DNA of 64,000 nucleotides from Capitulum mitella (Eukaryota; Arthropoda; Thecostraca; Pollicipedomorpha; Pollicipedidae), in the NCBI GenBank assembly GCA_030062745.1, contig CP099841.1, positions 32,356,368-32,420,367 on the forward strand. The letters run 5' to 3'. Under the pieces are notes generated by a model. That model was given only the letters and a program-made list of their open reading frames with translations, was not told the DNA's origin and ran no database searches. Shown one piece after another: positions 45,960 to 57,600 of the stretch (its first letter is position 1; every line of letters starts with the position of its first letter). The position numbers were made by a program, and so were the translations under genes.

Positions 45960-48300
45960 GCCCTGTCGGCAGCAGTGTGGCTTAGGTGGGAATGATACTT
46001 CAGTCCTCTTAGTGGTCTCGGGGTTCTGGCGACGATGCTGTTCGACGACTTGCAGCAGGTACTGCTTTTGCCCTTCATCCTTCGTTAGTACCTTGTTGTA
46101 TACTTGGATAAGAGCCGCAGCTCGTTCGGCGAAGTCGCTAACTACCGCGATCGCGCACAGGACTTCCTTAGCGTTCGTGAAACCAGGTGCTGTCTCCCAA
46201 TCAGCGGGATCGGCGGCAAAGAAGTCCATGTTGATGCCGTAGGCTTTCAGGTTGCCCACCGGCTTTGCGGTAATGAAGGCGACGATGATCTTCCTGGGAC
46301 GAGAACCTTCTTTTCTGCGAGATCCACCTGCGCTCGCTGGGAAGACTCTCCGATCCCTGTTCCTGGAGTGCCGCGATCATCCTCGTCTTCATCTCACACG
46401 GCACGCCTTCGTCGAAGAACGACACACCAGCCAGTTCTTCGCTGGGGCACCATAGTAGGTGATTGTTATGATAAATCATATGTCGACTATAATGTCATAA
46501 TAGATAATAGGTGATCGGCAAACTCCTTGGAGATCCCCTTCGGAATTTCAGCATTCACATCAGGCTTTGCAGAACGGTCAGGTCGTGCACGGAAGCGCTG
46601 ACCGCCAATGAAGAGCAGAACCATGCACTGACGTACAAAACAACCATGAAAGAGACGAAGCGTTTCAGTGCTCCCAATTCACTGAGAGTCACGGAGAACT
46701 GATGGCAAAGCAAGAAGATCTTGATCCCGCAGATTATGCGCCCCATCCATCTGGCGCGATGGAACCATCTATCTGGCACGTTGGAGAGCACCTGGCTGGG
46801 GAACTTGATTCCCCGTGGAAGCTGTTGACCAAAGGGGATAATCGATACCTCAAAGAACCAACGATAATCATCGCTAGGCTGGATTTCGGCGAGCTTCTCA
46901 CGGCAGAAGGCGACGAAACGATCATTGGAAGAGAAAAACGTCTCGGCCACTGCTGGCTCCAGGTCTTCATACACCATAGGTTCAAACTTGTTCCAATCAA
47001 TGAGCCTCCATCTCTTCTCGAAGCTCTTGAACAAGGAGATCGCGGTCCCGAGGACGGACCGAAGCGCGTGGAGAAAGCCGCCTCTGCCACCAGTTCGATG
47101 ATATGATGACGACAAGCAAAGTGAATAGGCCGTCACTCAAGCTTCTGCTGAAGAAGCGTGTTTGCTCCCACAACTTGTCCAGTATTGCTGGAGGTGGTTG
47201 GGCGCCGAATGACCCTGCAGTCGGTGCGCCCCTAAGCCCCAATAACCAACCAACCAACCAGCTGGAGGTGGTGTCGAAGCTCATGCCGACGACGTTGTCC
47301 GAAACCTCTCAGTCTTCCAGACAAAGCGCGACAACGTTGGCTGGCGTTGCTCCGACTCTACTTGCAACTTCCAAACACCGAAGAGCTTGGCGGCACTTCT
47401 TGGACCGGTTAAAATGACAGAGTCGATCCACCTTTTCCTTTCCATCGTCAGTAACAGTTTGCCGTCCCAGTGGACCACCAGGTTGGGTGACGCGGAGAAA
47501 GAATGCTAGATTTCGTCCGTAATGGCTTTCCTCTGCGATCTACGTGCGCGCCTGCCCGAGCTTCTGTGATCGCCAGTTCAGAGGAGTCGTGGCCGAGGAC
47601 CGAAGCCGTCGCCGATAGGAAGTGAATTGCAGAGCGATCATTGAGCTTGGTCCGATCGAGGGCTGCTGCCTGACCAGGAGTGGCGATGTTCTTGGCTCTC
47701 CTGCAGGGCCGCTTCGAAGGCATGGCCATGGGCTGCGGATCATCCTGATCTGTCAGTTGTGTGTTGTCGGTAGGCGAGTATTCCAGCTGGGCAGTTGCCT
47801 CATGCTCGGTCTGCTGTTTAATCTAACGGCGGGCCCTTTAAAGCTTCGGCCTACTGTTGTCGTTGAAGAGCTCGCTCCTCCTTCTCAGAAGGGAACTTAT
47901 CGAATACCACCATGACGCCTCGGCGACCTGGCTCCCCTTGGGCCTAGAGAATGTCTTTATCCTCTTGGCTTTGATGATCTTAATGGTGCCGACAAGGGCA
48001 AGGTCAAAAAGATTGTTAAGGTTGTCCCTAAATCCATTCTGCTTGTCAATTTCCGGGCTGAACCTCCAGAATTTGCCTTTGGTACTGGTCAAGCTTCCTA
48101 TTGAGCTTCTTTATCACGTTCCGCGCCAGTGCAGTGAGAATACCGGCTTTGTTTCACACCTTCATCATTTCGCGGACGATCTGTGTTTTGACCTACCTCT
48201 GGGTAAGCCTATCCACACGGTGGGACTGAAAATATTGCTGCTGCACTTCTCCCCGCGAAGGCAGGTCTGAGCACCGGTCAACCAAAATTCGGTTTTTTCT
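45960..48300 (-). pseudogene. Degraded coding relic of a multicopy uncharacterised invertebrate protein family
   Basis: Read 5' to 3' on the minus strand, one protein-like sequence runs through successive frames: FRDNLNNLFDLA (about 48020), KRPCRRAKNIATPG...AALDRTKLNDRSAIHFLSAT (47700-47600), VHWDGKLL (about 47470), SFDTTSS (about 47280), then RWRLIDWNKFEPMVYEDLEP, PSDDYRWFFEV and HRARWMGRIICGIKIFLLCH (47020-46720), EELAGVSFFDEGVPCEMKTRM (about 46440), and NMDFFAADPADWE...SDFAERAAALIQVYNKVLTK (46230-46090) ending QYLLQVVEQHRR (about 46030). From memory these blocks occur in this order in numerous uncharacterised, repeated invertebrate proteins, possibly transposon-borne; I could not search. 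Multiple frameshifts show the copy is dead. No function is known to me. Confidence 0.65.
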
Positions 48301-48359
48301 CGTGGTGCAGCCATAGTGGCACAGACTTCCGTTATAAAAGGCACTTTTTGCATTGACGC

Positions 48360-49375
48360 AGGTGGTCCTTAAACATCCTGACGTCTAAGAACGCGCGGGA
48401 AATTGCCAGACCGGCACCGTGGGTTACCGTGGCATGGCAAGGCGTGGTACTTCAAATATATAAGTCACAGTCTGCAAACGATGGCCAGAATATTGGCGAG
48501 ATGTTGCGGCAGCTTCGATTCTTCACTAAATGAGACAGTAGGTTGCCTGCGGGATAGTTTCTGTTGATCTAATCTATCCCCAAAATACATTTTCTCACCG
48601 AATTTTGGTCATATGTTTTTCAACACTGCGCAGAAGTGTAAAAGCTGTCCCAACACAGGCAGAACAAACTTCTCCATTTCCAGGTTATCGGCCCCAAAAT
48701 AAAAAAGTCACCTCAGATTGAAACATTCGCCTTAGGCCCGCCTCAGTGAGATATCATCAACATTTGTCATTATCTGCAGTCTGGGCCATGCCATGTTCGT
48801 TAAGCAGATGAAGCATGCTCATGGGATGCTCAAACCCATGCACTAGGAGCGGCAAGATTGACGGTTTTAATAATGACTGATTAATTTTCCGTTTTCCTCG
48901 CGTAAAACTCGGGTTTAACCGCGTAGTTCAATGAAGTTCTACCAATCAGGTACTGGGATTTTAGTAGAGTTTTCAGATCAGGATGATTGGTGATAACTAC
49001 AGCACTGCTGGACTGTTACCGCATTCATATAAACCTTATCTCACCATAGCGAAACCGCCCTGCGCACCAGCTCGCCCTTCAGTTTTCTTGCGCTTGAACA
49101 CATCAAAGATGGTTATCATCATTTTTAACGTGCTTACGAAGCAATGAAACGTCTTGGCCGCTCACCAGACAATCGCGGCATCGGGTGCCGGCGTACTAAT
49201 TACGAAACACGTTCGCCAGCGGTCACGTATTATAAAGTGATGCTTCTAAGTGTGCTCTCACATTACTCAGTGATTCAACACATCCTTCGTTGATAAGATG
49301 CTGCTTTGCGAGCGCAGCGCTTTATGGAATACCTTCCTGGGTACGCTAGTACACCTGGCTGTTTTTTCTTTGCAT
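48360..49375. other. Region with no gene recognised
   Basis: AT-rich sequence between the relic and the degenerate array. Nothing supported. Confidence 0.4.
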
Positions 49376-49388
49376 GGGCAAAGGATCT

Positions 49389-49436
49389 TGACTGGGGGGC
49401 AAAGTGTCCCACTGGGGGGGCATTTGCCCCCCAGTT
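49389..49436. repeat. Perfect 13-bp-arm palindrome at the edge of the array
   Basis: ACTGGGGGGCAAA and TTTGCCCCCCAGT flank a short spacer, immediately before TTAA. GACTGCGGGGGCAATTCTG at 44984 and 45346 is a related edge in the opposite orientation. Confidence 0.7.
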
Positions 49437-49439
49437 AAC

Positions 49440-50880
49440 ATGTTAAAATAGGCCCTGAGATGACCTTTAAGACGCAAAGAACGGTCCTTAAGGCTTCCAA
49501 AGGCCCCTGACACCACGATAGAGCCCCGACACGGCAGAGTGCCCCTGAGACCGCTAGAAGGGCCATAGGGCCCCTGGGACGGCCAAGATGAGCACCGAGC
49601 CCATAGCACGGTATAAAGTTCCCTGGAACGTCACAGGGGACCGAAAGGGTTTCAAGGGTCCGTCTCGCTGAAGGTTCCTGATCTGAGGTCCAACGACTGA
49701 GAGTTCCTGATCCAGTCCAAGGACCTCCGGGAGGGTTAATGAGACGCTGAGATGGCAAGGAGTCTCTAAAATGGACAGAAGGACACCTGAAATTCTCCGA
49801 GGGCCCCTCGGGCTGCAAGAGGGGCTCCAACACGGTAAATGGTCCATGAGACCTCAAAAGGTGCCAGAGAGGCCCCAGAGATGGCAGAAATTCAAGGGGT
49901 GTCTAGCACGGCATAAGGGGACCCTGGCTAGCCAGACGGGCTCCTGAACGGTGATTCATCGGCGGACCTTCTCAACCTCGGAAAGGGTCCCAAATGGGCT
50001 ACACTGGCCTTTTTAAAAGCCTGAGGGGATCTTGATTCGATCAGGGGGCCCTGGGAAAGTCAGGTGGGTCCTGACACGGCAAGATGGGCCCTACACGGCA
50101 GATGGCCACTGAAATCACCAGGAAGGTCGGAGGGCCTATGTGAGGCAAAGACGATAAGAGGGCTTTTAAGACGGTATAGGGGTTCTGAACGGCCTGATGG
50201 CCCCAAGTGTGTTAAGTGGGCTCTTTGCACGGAAAAGATTCCCCGAGACCTCCAGTGAGGCCCCTGAAACACCAGCAAAGGCCCCTGGTACGGCTAGAGG
50301 GGCTCTTGATTACCAGATATACTCCGTATAACAGAAGAAGACCTTTGGTGCAGCCATGGAGACCAGCGACGACAAGAGAAGTCTCAGTGGATTTCCTAGG
50401 ACAACAGGAAGTCCACTGAGACTGCGAGAGAGGGGCCTTTGAGGCTGCTGACTATCAGTCTCTGGCAATAGGGACCCATGATACGACCAGAGGAGCCCTA
50501 AAACTACTAAACCTTGAGACGTATAGACATCTGAAACGGCCAAAGGACCTAGAGGATTTCCAGAGGCGCCTCTTTCAGAGCAGAGAGAGATTTGTAGAGG
50601 GCCTTTGTTACTACCCGATGGCCTCCTTAAATGGCAAAAAAGGAAATAAAAAGGAGTAACAAAAAATCCCAGGGACAGGTAGGAACCGAAGATCGCTTAA
50701 GTGTCCTTAAACTGTCAGATGGGCTCCCGAAGCTGTCCGAGGTGCCCCTGAAACTGCCAAAGGAGCGCCTGAGACGTTCCGAGGGACACGTGAAACTGTA
50801 AAAGGAACCTAAGACCGCTAGAGAGACATGACACAGCAGTTGGCCCGAGACCATCAAAGGTGTCCCTGTAATTGCAAGAG
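49440..50880. repeat. Degenerate about 30-bp repeat array (1.4 kb)
   Basis: Variants of GGCCCCTGAGACGGCCAAAG keep recurring about every 30 bp throughout. It is the reverse complement relative of the 44773-45540 sequence, with AAAATAGGCCCTGAG (49444) matching the complement of CTCAGGGCCTATTTT at 45330. Confidence 0.75.
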
Positions 50881-52425
50881 AGAACCTAACCTAAGGTGGT
50901 TAACAGTTTCCGGAGACTGCGACAGGGTAAGTGAGCTCCTGTACCAGATACAGACACGACATTCCAGATACAGGGAGAGACGCAACCGTCTAAGATCCCG
51001 ACATCTTTGTCATATTTCGGCCACTTTGTACGGGAATAAAACGCAAAATCTTCTGAAATAAGGTGACGCCCTTGAACTGTTTCGCGTACCTTACATGGCA
51101 AAAAAAAACTAATTACATCATTATTTCCCCCTGAACCCGCTGGATGAACGTTTTCATAGCTGAAGAGCAAAAAATGGGGGGAAGCGGGAGTAAGCTGGTT
51201 ATTCGACCTCCCCTGTCGAAATCCTGGATCCGCCCCACCATATGACAGAAATGAAAGAGTACGTACGTCACTCAACGTCACTGAAAATGGAGTAAGTTAT
51301 AGGACAGTACACGTCGTATGAGAGCTTGCACACATCAAAAAGCGCCTCCCATAACTAGAGCTGGGGATTCGCTTGCATTTTGGAATTCGAATCTTGAGGT
51401 GTCTAGATTCAGATTTGGATTCGGATTTGAGACTGGAACAGATACAAATCTTTGCACCGAAATCTCAAAATTTTTGACGTCGTTTGTGTCTCACTTTTAA
51501 CCTCATTTCATTGGTTTTTGGCTGACTGTTCTCAATGCTTCTGCCAATGACGCATTTCTAACTTGGTCAAAAATGGAGGAGGGAGGGCGGGGGCATTGAT
51601 GCCAGTTTGCGTAGGTTTCTAAGCTTTGGTCTTTGATGAGGTTTGGGAAAAGTATATGATGAGTGGGCATGGTACTGCCGCCTTGGTATGGTACCGCGCC
51701 AACCAAAATGCTGCTACCTGAGTTGCTACAAAGGCTGTCTTCCTTTTTGATCCCATCCAACCAGCGAAACATGGTGGTGGAATAAAACCAGTAACCACGG
51801 CACCTACGTCCGGTAAAAACTAATACAATGTAACAAAACACATGACGGGCGAGTCAGTCCGATGCAGCACCGACATATATGTATTACATTTTGTTTACCT
51901 GAATAACATTTCAACCTAGAACATATTTCAATACATTTATTTGCATATTTAAATGATGGCTTTCAGGATTTAGGTGCCGTCTCTAGGATTGGAATCCTCG
52001 TTTTCAGGATTCGAGGATTCGCAAGATTCGAATTTATTTAAATGATTTTGGCAAATATAATGGGTTTTGAAACGATCACTGGAATGCAAAATGTCTGTGT
52101 ACACAATATGTGTACACAACATCTTATGAAACGAAATACATTGTTGTATTCCGTTTCATGAGAGTACGCTGGAATAATCTCAACTAATAATATCATGGGC
52201 GCGTGTACCGTTTAAACTTGCCATTCTTCGTACTCAAAATGCTAAATAATAAAAGAGGTACTGAAATAGATCGGTAAATGTCCTTTTGTACTGCGAAATG
52301 CGCAAAGGGGAAAGTAATCGCGCAGACAGCCGCGAAGAAGGCCTCGGTCGGCATGCATTCCGCAAGGCTGGTTTAGTCATGGGGTATGATGTGGGCGCAA
52401 AATTTCCGTCATTTCTTTGCTTCCG
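50881..52425. other. Region with no gene recognised
   Basis: Contains a TE-like tip (CCTGGATCCGCCCC near 51222) and short ATTCGAATTC-type repeats near 51380-51430 and 51990-52030. No coding exon. Confidence 0.4.
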
Positions 52426-52785
52426 CATGTCCTGAGGATCTGATCGTCTATTGACCTTCCGTTCGGACCATCGCACCACGACAGACGGGGGCGCCAGATG
52501 TCCTGAGGATCTGATCGTCTATTGACCTTCCGTTCGGTTCGCGACGGGGGCGCCGATGTCCTGGGATCTTTTTGCTTCCTGAGGATCTGATCGTCTATTG
52601 ACCTTCCGTTCGGACCATCGCACTACGACAGACGGGGGCGCCAGATGTCCTGAGGATCTCATCGTCTGTTGACCTTCCGTTCGGACCATCGCACCACGAC
52701 AGACGGGGGCGCCAGATGTCCTGAGGATCTGATCGTGTGTTGACCTTCCGTTCGGACCATCGCACTAAGACAGACGGGGGCGCCA
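52426..52785 (-). repeat. 71-bp tandem repeat containing a primer-binding-site-like motif
   Basis: Four to five units of ATGTCCTGAGGATCTGATCG...GACGGGGGCGCCAG (plus strand), one disrupted. Read on the minus strand each unit starts TGGCGCCCCCGTCTG, i.e. TGG followed by a tRNA-3'-end-like complement. Confidence 0.85.
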
Positions 52786-53276
52786 GTTATGACAGTGCGC
52801 AGTCGCGGGAAACCACCGTCTTTCACGGGTCGCCGTGCAGAACACGGACAGAAACAAGCACGTGCATACAGTAGTTTCTTTTATTACAAAACCTGCGAAC
52901 AAAGCACGATGTCCTGGGTCCGCTAGAGGCCCCGGGGGCGGAACACAAGTCCACTGCGGTGTGTGTCCGTGTATAGATGTAGGCTGGTGTCGGTGTACAA
53001 TCAGGGAGCGAGGGAGGGAGGCGGGAGCTACCCTTCACACAGGGACAAACAAATCACCACTACATTACAAAGCTCAGAAAGTTGATATCCCGGTGACAAC
53101 TGCACACTGAAGACCGCGCCGCCTACCACAGGCGCGAGAGACAGCGCGCGGCCGCAGTCACTGGCTCCGGAGTTCTACAGGCCGTCTCTCCTGCAAGCAC
53201 TTCAAAACGGCCGCCCAACAAGGACGTCAACTAAATACAACGCACGCACGGCGGCCTCCCAGTAACACGTGAGTCA
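52786..53276 (-). mobile_element. LTR-like segment (about 490 bp) next to a primer-binding-site-like motif
   Basis: On the minus strand the segment runs from about TGACTCACGTG (53276) to CACTGTCATAAC (52786), directly followed by TGGCGCCCCCG. TGAC and GTCA form the inverted tips. An AATAAA lies about 95 bp before the inner end, as expected for the R region. Together with the leader repeat this looks like a 5' LTR plus untranslated leader of a gypsy-type element whose body is absent. Boundaries are tentative. Confidence 0.55.
52880..52885 (-). terminator. AATAAA on the minus strand
   Basis: Belongs to the LTR-like segment; also the nearest canonical hexamer downstream of MEF2 on its strand (1.6 kb past the stop). 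Confidence 0.45.
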
Positions 53277-53419
53277 TAGATTTCAAATTTTCCGAGCAGC
53301 GTTAAAGCTTCTGACCGCTTTGTAAGGCCAACGACTTGTATAAACGGCTACCTTTATACACACTCTATAGTAAAAATAGTAACAATTTTTAGGTTCGTAA
53401 CGCCATGCAGGCAATCCCA

Positions 53420-54492
53420 ACGCCCGATTCGGGAGGCAAGAATGAAACAACGCCCGTCTCGCGCGGTCGCAAACGCCACCGTCCAACCAGCCGCTTCGCC
53501 CGCCGCGTCGGCAGGCAACCGCGAAACAAGGCCGGCCCGAGCGGCCGGCCGGCGCGCGCGGCGCCGTCCTGCCGGCTGGCGCCTGTCTCCGCTGCGCGCG
53601 GCGCGCTGCCGCCGCGCGGCGCGACCGCCCCCGGCCGGCCGGGCGGACTCGTGTTGAGACCCCGCCGGCGGCGCCGCCTCGCGCGCCCGTCACTGCGTTT
53701 GTACTAAGCCACTCGCCCAGCCGCGGAGGGAGCGTTACACTGGGTTTTGATTACTCTAATATGGCCGGAGCGGGGCGCGGCCGCGGCGGGCGCCGGGCCG
53801 CGCGGAAACCAAGGGCGGCGCGCCGCGCCCGATTGTCAGCCGGACGTCCGCCGAAACGGAAACCACCGCGGCGCCCGTCGGCCGCCCTACAGTCAAACAT
53901 ATACATATATCTATACATAGGACACAAACAGCGGCGCACAAACAGGAACAAATAGTCTTCGTCTGTGAGTGCATGTCCAACAATAAACACAATTTGTACA
54001 GTGGAGCGAAGAGCGAGCCGGGGAGATTGAGCACATGAACACAACATATCGGGACGATGGTGGGAGGGCCTGAGGCCACGGCGGCGCGCCGCCATCTTTT
54101 GATTTGACCGGTGGGCGCGCGCGCACTGGCGCACCGGTGCCAAAGTCCTCGCATTATGGAGCGCAGGCGAACAAGGCGGGACAGAGAGGCGCGCGCGCGC
54201 GCGGCCGCCGGCCGCGGCCGGGGCGCCGTCGCTGCTGCCACGGCTGAGATCGGCGGGTCGCGGTCCGGCGGCGGCCGCTCCTATGTACACGTCGCTCGCG
54301 CTCGGCCCGGCGCGCACACCTCCTGAGAAAATAGATACTCTTCCGCGTCGCGTCGGCTCCGTCTTGGCCGCGCGGTCGCCGGCAGACCCGTATCAGTGGC
54401 ACTCTCGCCGTGCGCCGGCCGAGGCCGCCGCCAGGCGGCGCTGGCGGCCGGCGCGGCGCGTCCCCCGCGGCCACGCGCTCGGCGCCCGCCGG
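53420..54492 (-). other. Very GC- and CpG-rich MEF2 3' flank (probable 3'UTR)
   Basis: Immediately follows the MEF2 stop on the minus strand. Composition is CpG-island-like on both sides of the stop codon. Open frames through it on both strands are artefacts of the absence of AT-rich stops. No polyadenylation hexamer seen before 52885. Confidence 0.5.
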
Positions 54493-54629
54493 CTAGGTGG
54501 CCCACGGGTCGCTCATCCGCGGCCGTTTGTGCATCGGGCCCGACTCGTAGTCGCTTAAGCTGGGCTCCGGCGAGCTGTGGCTGTGGCCGGGGTTGCTGCT
54601 CGGCGTCAGGTGGCCCGGGTGCACCATGC
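54493..54629 (-). CDS. Mef2: MEF2 terminal exon
   Basis: MVHPGHLTPSSNPGHSHSSP, then the family-typical C terminus HKRPRMSDPWAT and TAG at 54495-54493. Acceptor CCTCGCCCGCAG. Confidence 0.95.
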
Positions 54630-57600
54630 CTGCGGGCGAGGCGCCGGTCAGGCACGGCAGGCCAGCTCGGGCCTCATGCGGGACAGTCGGCGAGCCCGCC
54701 AGCTCGCATGGCAGCTTGCACGGGCGCACATCGGGCCCCTAATACACCGGAAACACCCTAATACACCGGAAATCATCCCCTAATACGACGACAGAATCAA
54801 CGTACTGCAAAATATACCCAAACTACATCAGACAGCAACGTTAGTACTTCATCGATTGAGATAACTCAACTGCCGAATACGTCATTAAACTGGAAGCACT
54901 ATGCGTACTGGCGAACCGCGCTGATACAATAACTGGACAAAACGCAGTTGTGAAGTCAAGACATGACAGCAAGCGCAATAGAGACAGAGAAAGAGCCAGC
55001 GGAAGAGACGAAGACAGGGACAAAGATTCACAGGGGACAAGACAGAGACAAAGGCAAGAGCGATGACGGGGCAGAGAAACGGACATAGATACAAAGACAG
55101 AGGAAGATACCGAGACAGAGACAGAGACAGAGAAAGGGCAAGAGGCCACGGAAACAAGAAACAGAGGCAGAGGACCGGGGGCAGAGACAAAGTCAGGGAC
55201 ACGGCCAGACACAGAGCCGGACAGGCCGTCGGTCGGGGGCGTACTGACCCTGCGCGGTCATGTGACCGGGTGACAGGTGGCCGGTCGAGCTGGGTCGTAT
55301 GTGCTGCAGGCCGTTCGGCGTGTGCCCGTCGCGAGGCGGCGACACCGGCTCGCTCTTGATCATGCGCAGTGGAGAGGGCGAGCCGCCATGCGGCGGCGGC
55401 GAACTGCTTGAGACGGACACGTGTGGCACGCTGAAACGGCGACGGGCAGTTGCAGCGGCGCGGTGGGTGGCGTCCGAACCTCGCCGAAACGCAGCGATTA
55501 CAGTTCGGACGGGCGGGATTTCGCCTTCCGAGTCAAAACCGGGAGCAGAATAATTAATGACATGGTCCCGAAAACGACGCTAAATCCAACGCGGAGCGAC
55601 CCTGAGTTAACCGTTAGGACGAGACGTTCTCGTTGCTTCACCCTGACGGCGTAAATTGGTGCACTCGCAGTTCGACAAATGTAAACGACAAGGACAATTT
55701 TAACAGAAAATGCCTAAAACAGCAGCTAATGCCAGTACATCTGAACACCATCGGGGCCAAGTAATCGATCCAAGGTGTACCTTCAAACCCGCCAAAGTAG
55801 TACAAAGTTCAAAGCAATTCCATCCTTAAATAGAACTCAGCAGCTGTGCAGGCTTGAGTACACCCACAGTCAACCCAGCCAGTCCCAGAGAAGATTCCCA
55901 CCACGCTCCAGTGATATCGATGCAGCAATCGATGCTCGTTATTTTTGACAAGCACGCGTGCCGCCGATTCGGCGAACTTTGAGTCAATCGGCCTTTAGCT
56001 GAGCGCGAATTGTGCCAATAGATGCATGCTGAAAACCTGTAGCTCAACAAACGAAGACACATCAGTATCTGTCGTCACAAAGGAGCGCTTATGTAACAAC
56101 TAGAAGCCGCAAGCCGAGCAGCATCCGCTTGATATCTTCAGAATCGGACACGAAGGCTGGCTCAACAATGGAAGGGATAGGCAGGGCCTCACTTGTGATG
56201 CATGGCAGGGTGTCCGCCGGCTGCGACAACTCCGATGCCCACGGACGGGTTCCAGGGGTGCAGCGAGTTCAGGTTGGACAGCTGAATATCCTGGCTCACG
56301 AACTCCTGGCCACCGAACGACGACGGGTAGCTCAGCCCGGGCGGCAGGCCCGGCGCCGATGACATGCCCGGTCCTCCGCCGCCGCCGCCACCGCCCCCGC
56401 TGCCGCCCCCGCCGCCGCCGCCGCCACCGCCGCTTCCGCGCGGCATCTGGAAGACAAAACCGGTGGTTAACGCCAAGGCCAATAGATGTCGCTAAGGTCG
56501 GATCATCCCGCACCAATTCTTGGCCATCGGCAGTTCTTGCTTTCATGCAAAGGGCACGACTCGCAGAGCACGTTCAGGCAACGCAACGACAGTCGGCGCC
56601 ATGATCACGCCACGTGACTTCAGCTAAGCATCCACAGCCCATAAGCTGTGCTTCGTCAAGAGATGATTCGCAACCTTTACAGCAATGGTGCAGCCGCATT
56701 GCGGTTACTTTGCAAGACCCAAACGCCCTACAGCAGGCTACCAAAGTTACGTAACAGTCCACTTTCGGTCTTTCCAGCATTTTTCCCCCACGAAAGCCAG
56801 ATGGAACAGACAACATCGCAAACATGCCGAGCCTCTGGATTCCCCATGCACAGCTTTAACGAAGCCTCTCCCAGACCACGGTCACACCGCTCACCGTTGC
56901 CTGGGCTCCGCTGGGCGAGTGTTGCGGCTTCATGCTGTGCGTGACCTTGTGGAACATGTTGGGCGACGTTGAGCCGGGCAGCGGGGACGTCGAGTTGGGA
57001 TAGCCGTTGGACATGTCCAGCAGACCTGCGGGCAGCGATCCTGTCAGCCGGCGGCGGTCACGCTCGTGACTCCGGCCGCAGAAATCACAATCCCATCTGA
57101 CAGCGGGCCACCACAGGGCCCCATCCAGCTGGTATGGGATGAGGTAGCCTGGCGTTGGCCGCAGCCCAACCAGTATGACGCTCCGGACAAGCCGACCACG
57201 CAATAGCAGAACAGGGACGTAGGTAGCGTAGCACCACATTCCATGGTGCTGGAATGCATTGAAATGCATTGAATCAGTTACTGATTCAGCTGGTCAAACA
57301 CGGGTATTGTACATATAATCATTTCATATTCCCATACATCTTACACACCTATCTACAGTGAGCTGAATGACTTAGTGACTCAGCTGGTCAAACACGGGTA
57401 TCCTATGTATTATCGTTCAATTACAATAATAGGCATCAAGAATAATATTATGTATGCAATTATCGAACTGCTTATAATAACAGTACTACTAAAGGTGACA
57501 ATGCCAATAATACTAAATGCTGTTATATATCTATATATATAATTTTACCATGACGTGGTAACTATGTTCAATTCATGCACAACTGCAAAAAGGCTCGTGG

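Noticed and set aside
53283-54655. Several overlapping open frames on both strands
   Set aside because: GC-rich 3' flank of MEF2 with few stop codons; only the terminal MEF2 exon in this area has family resemblance.
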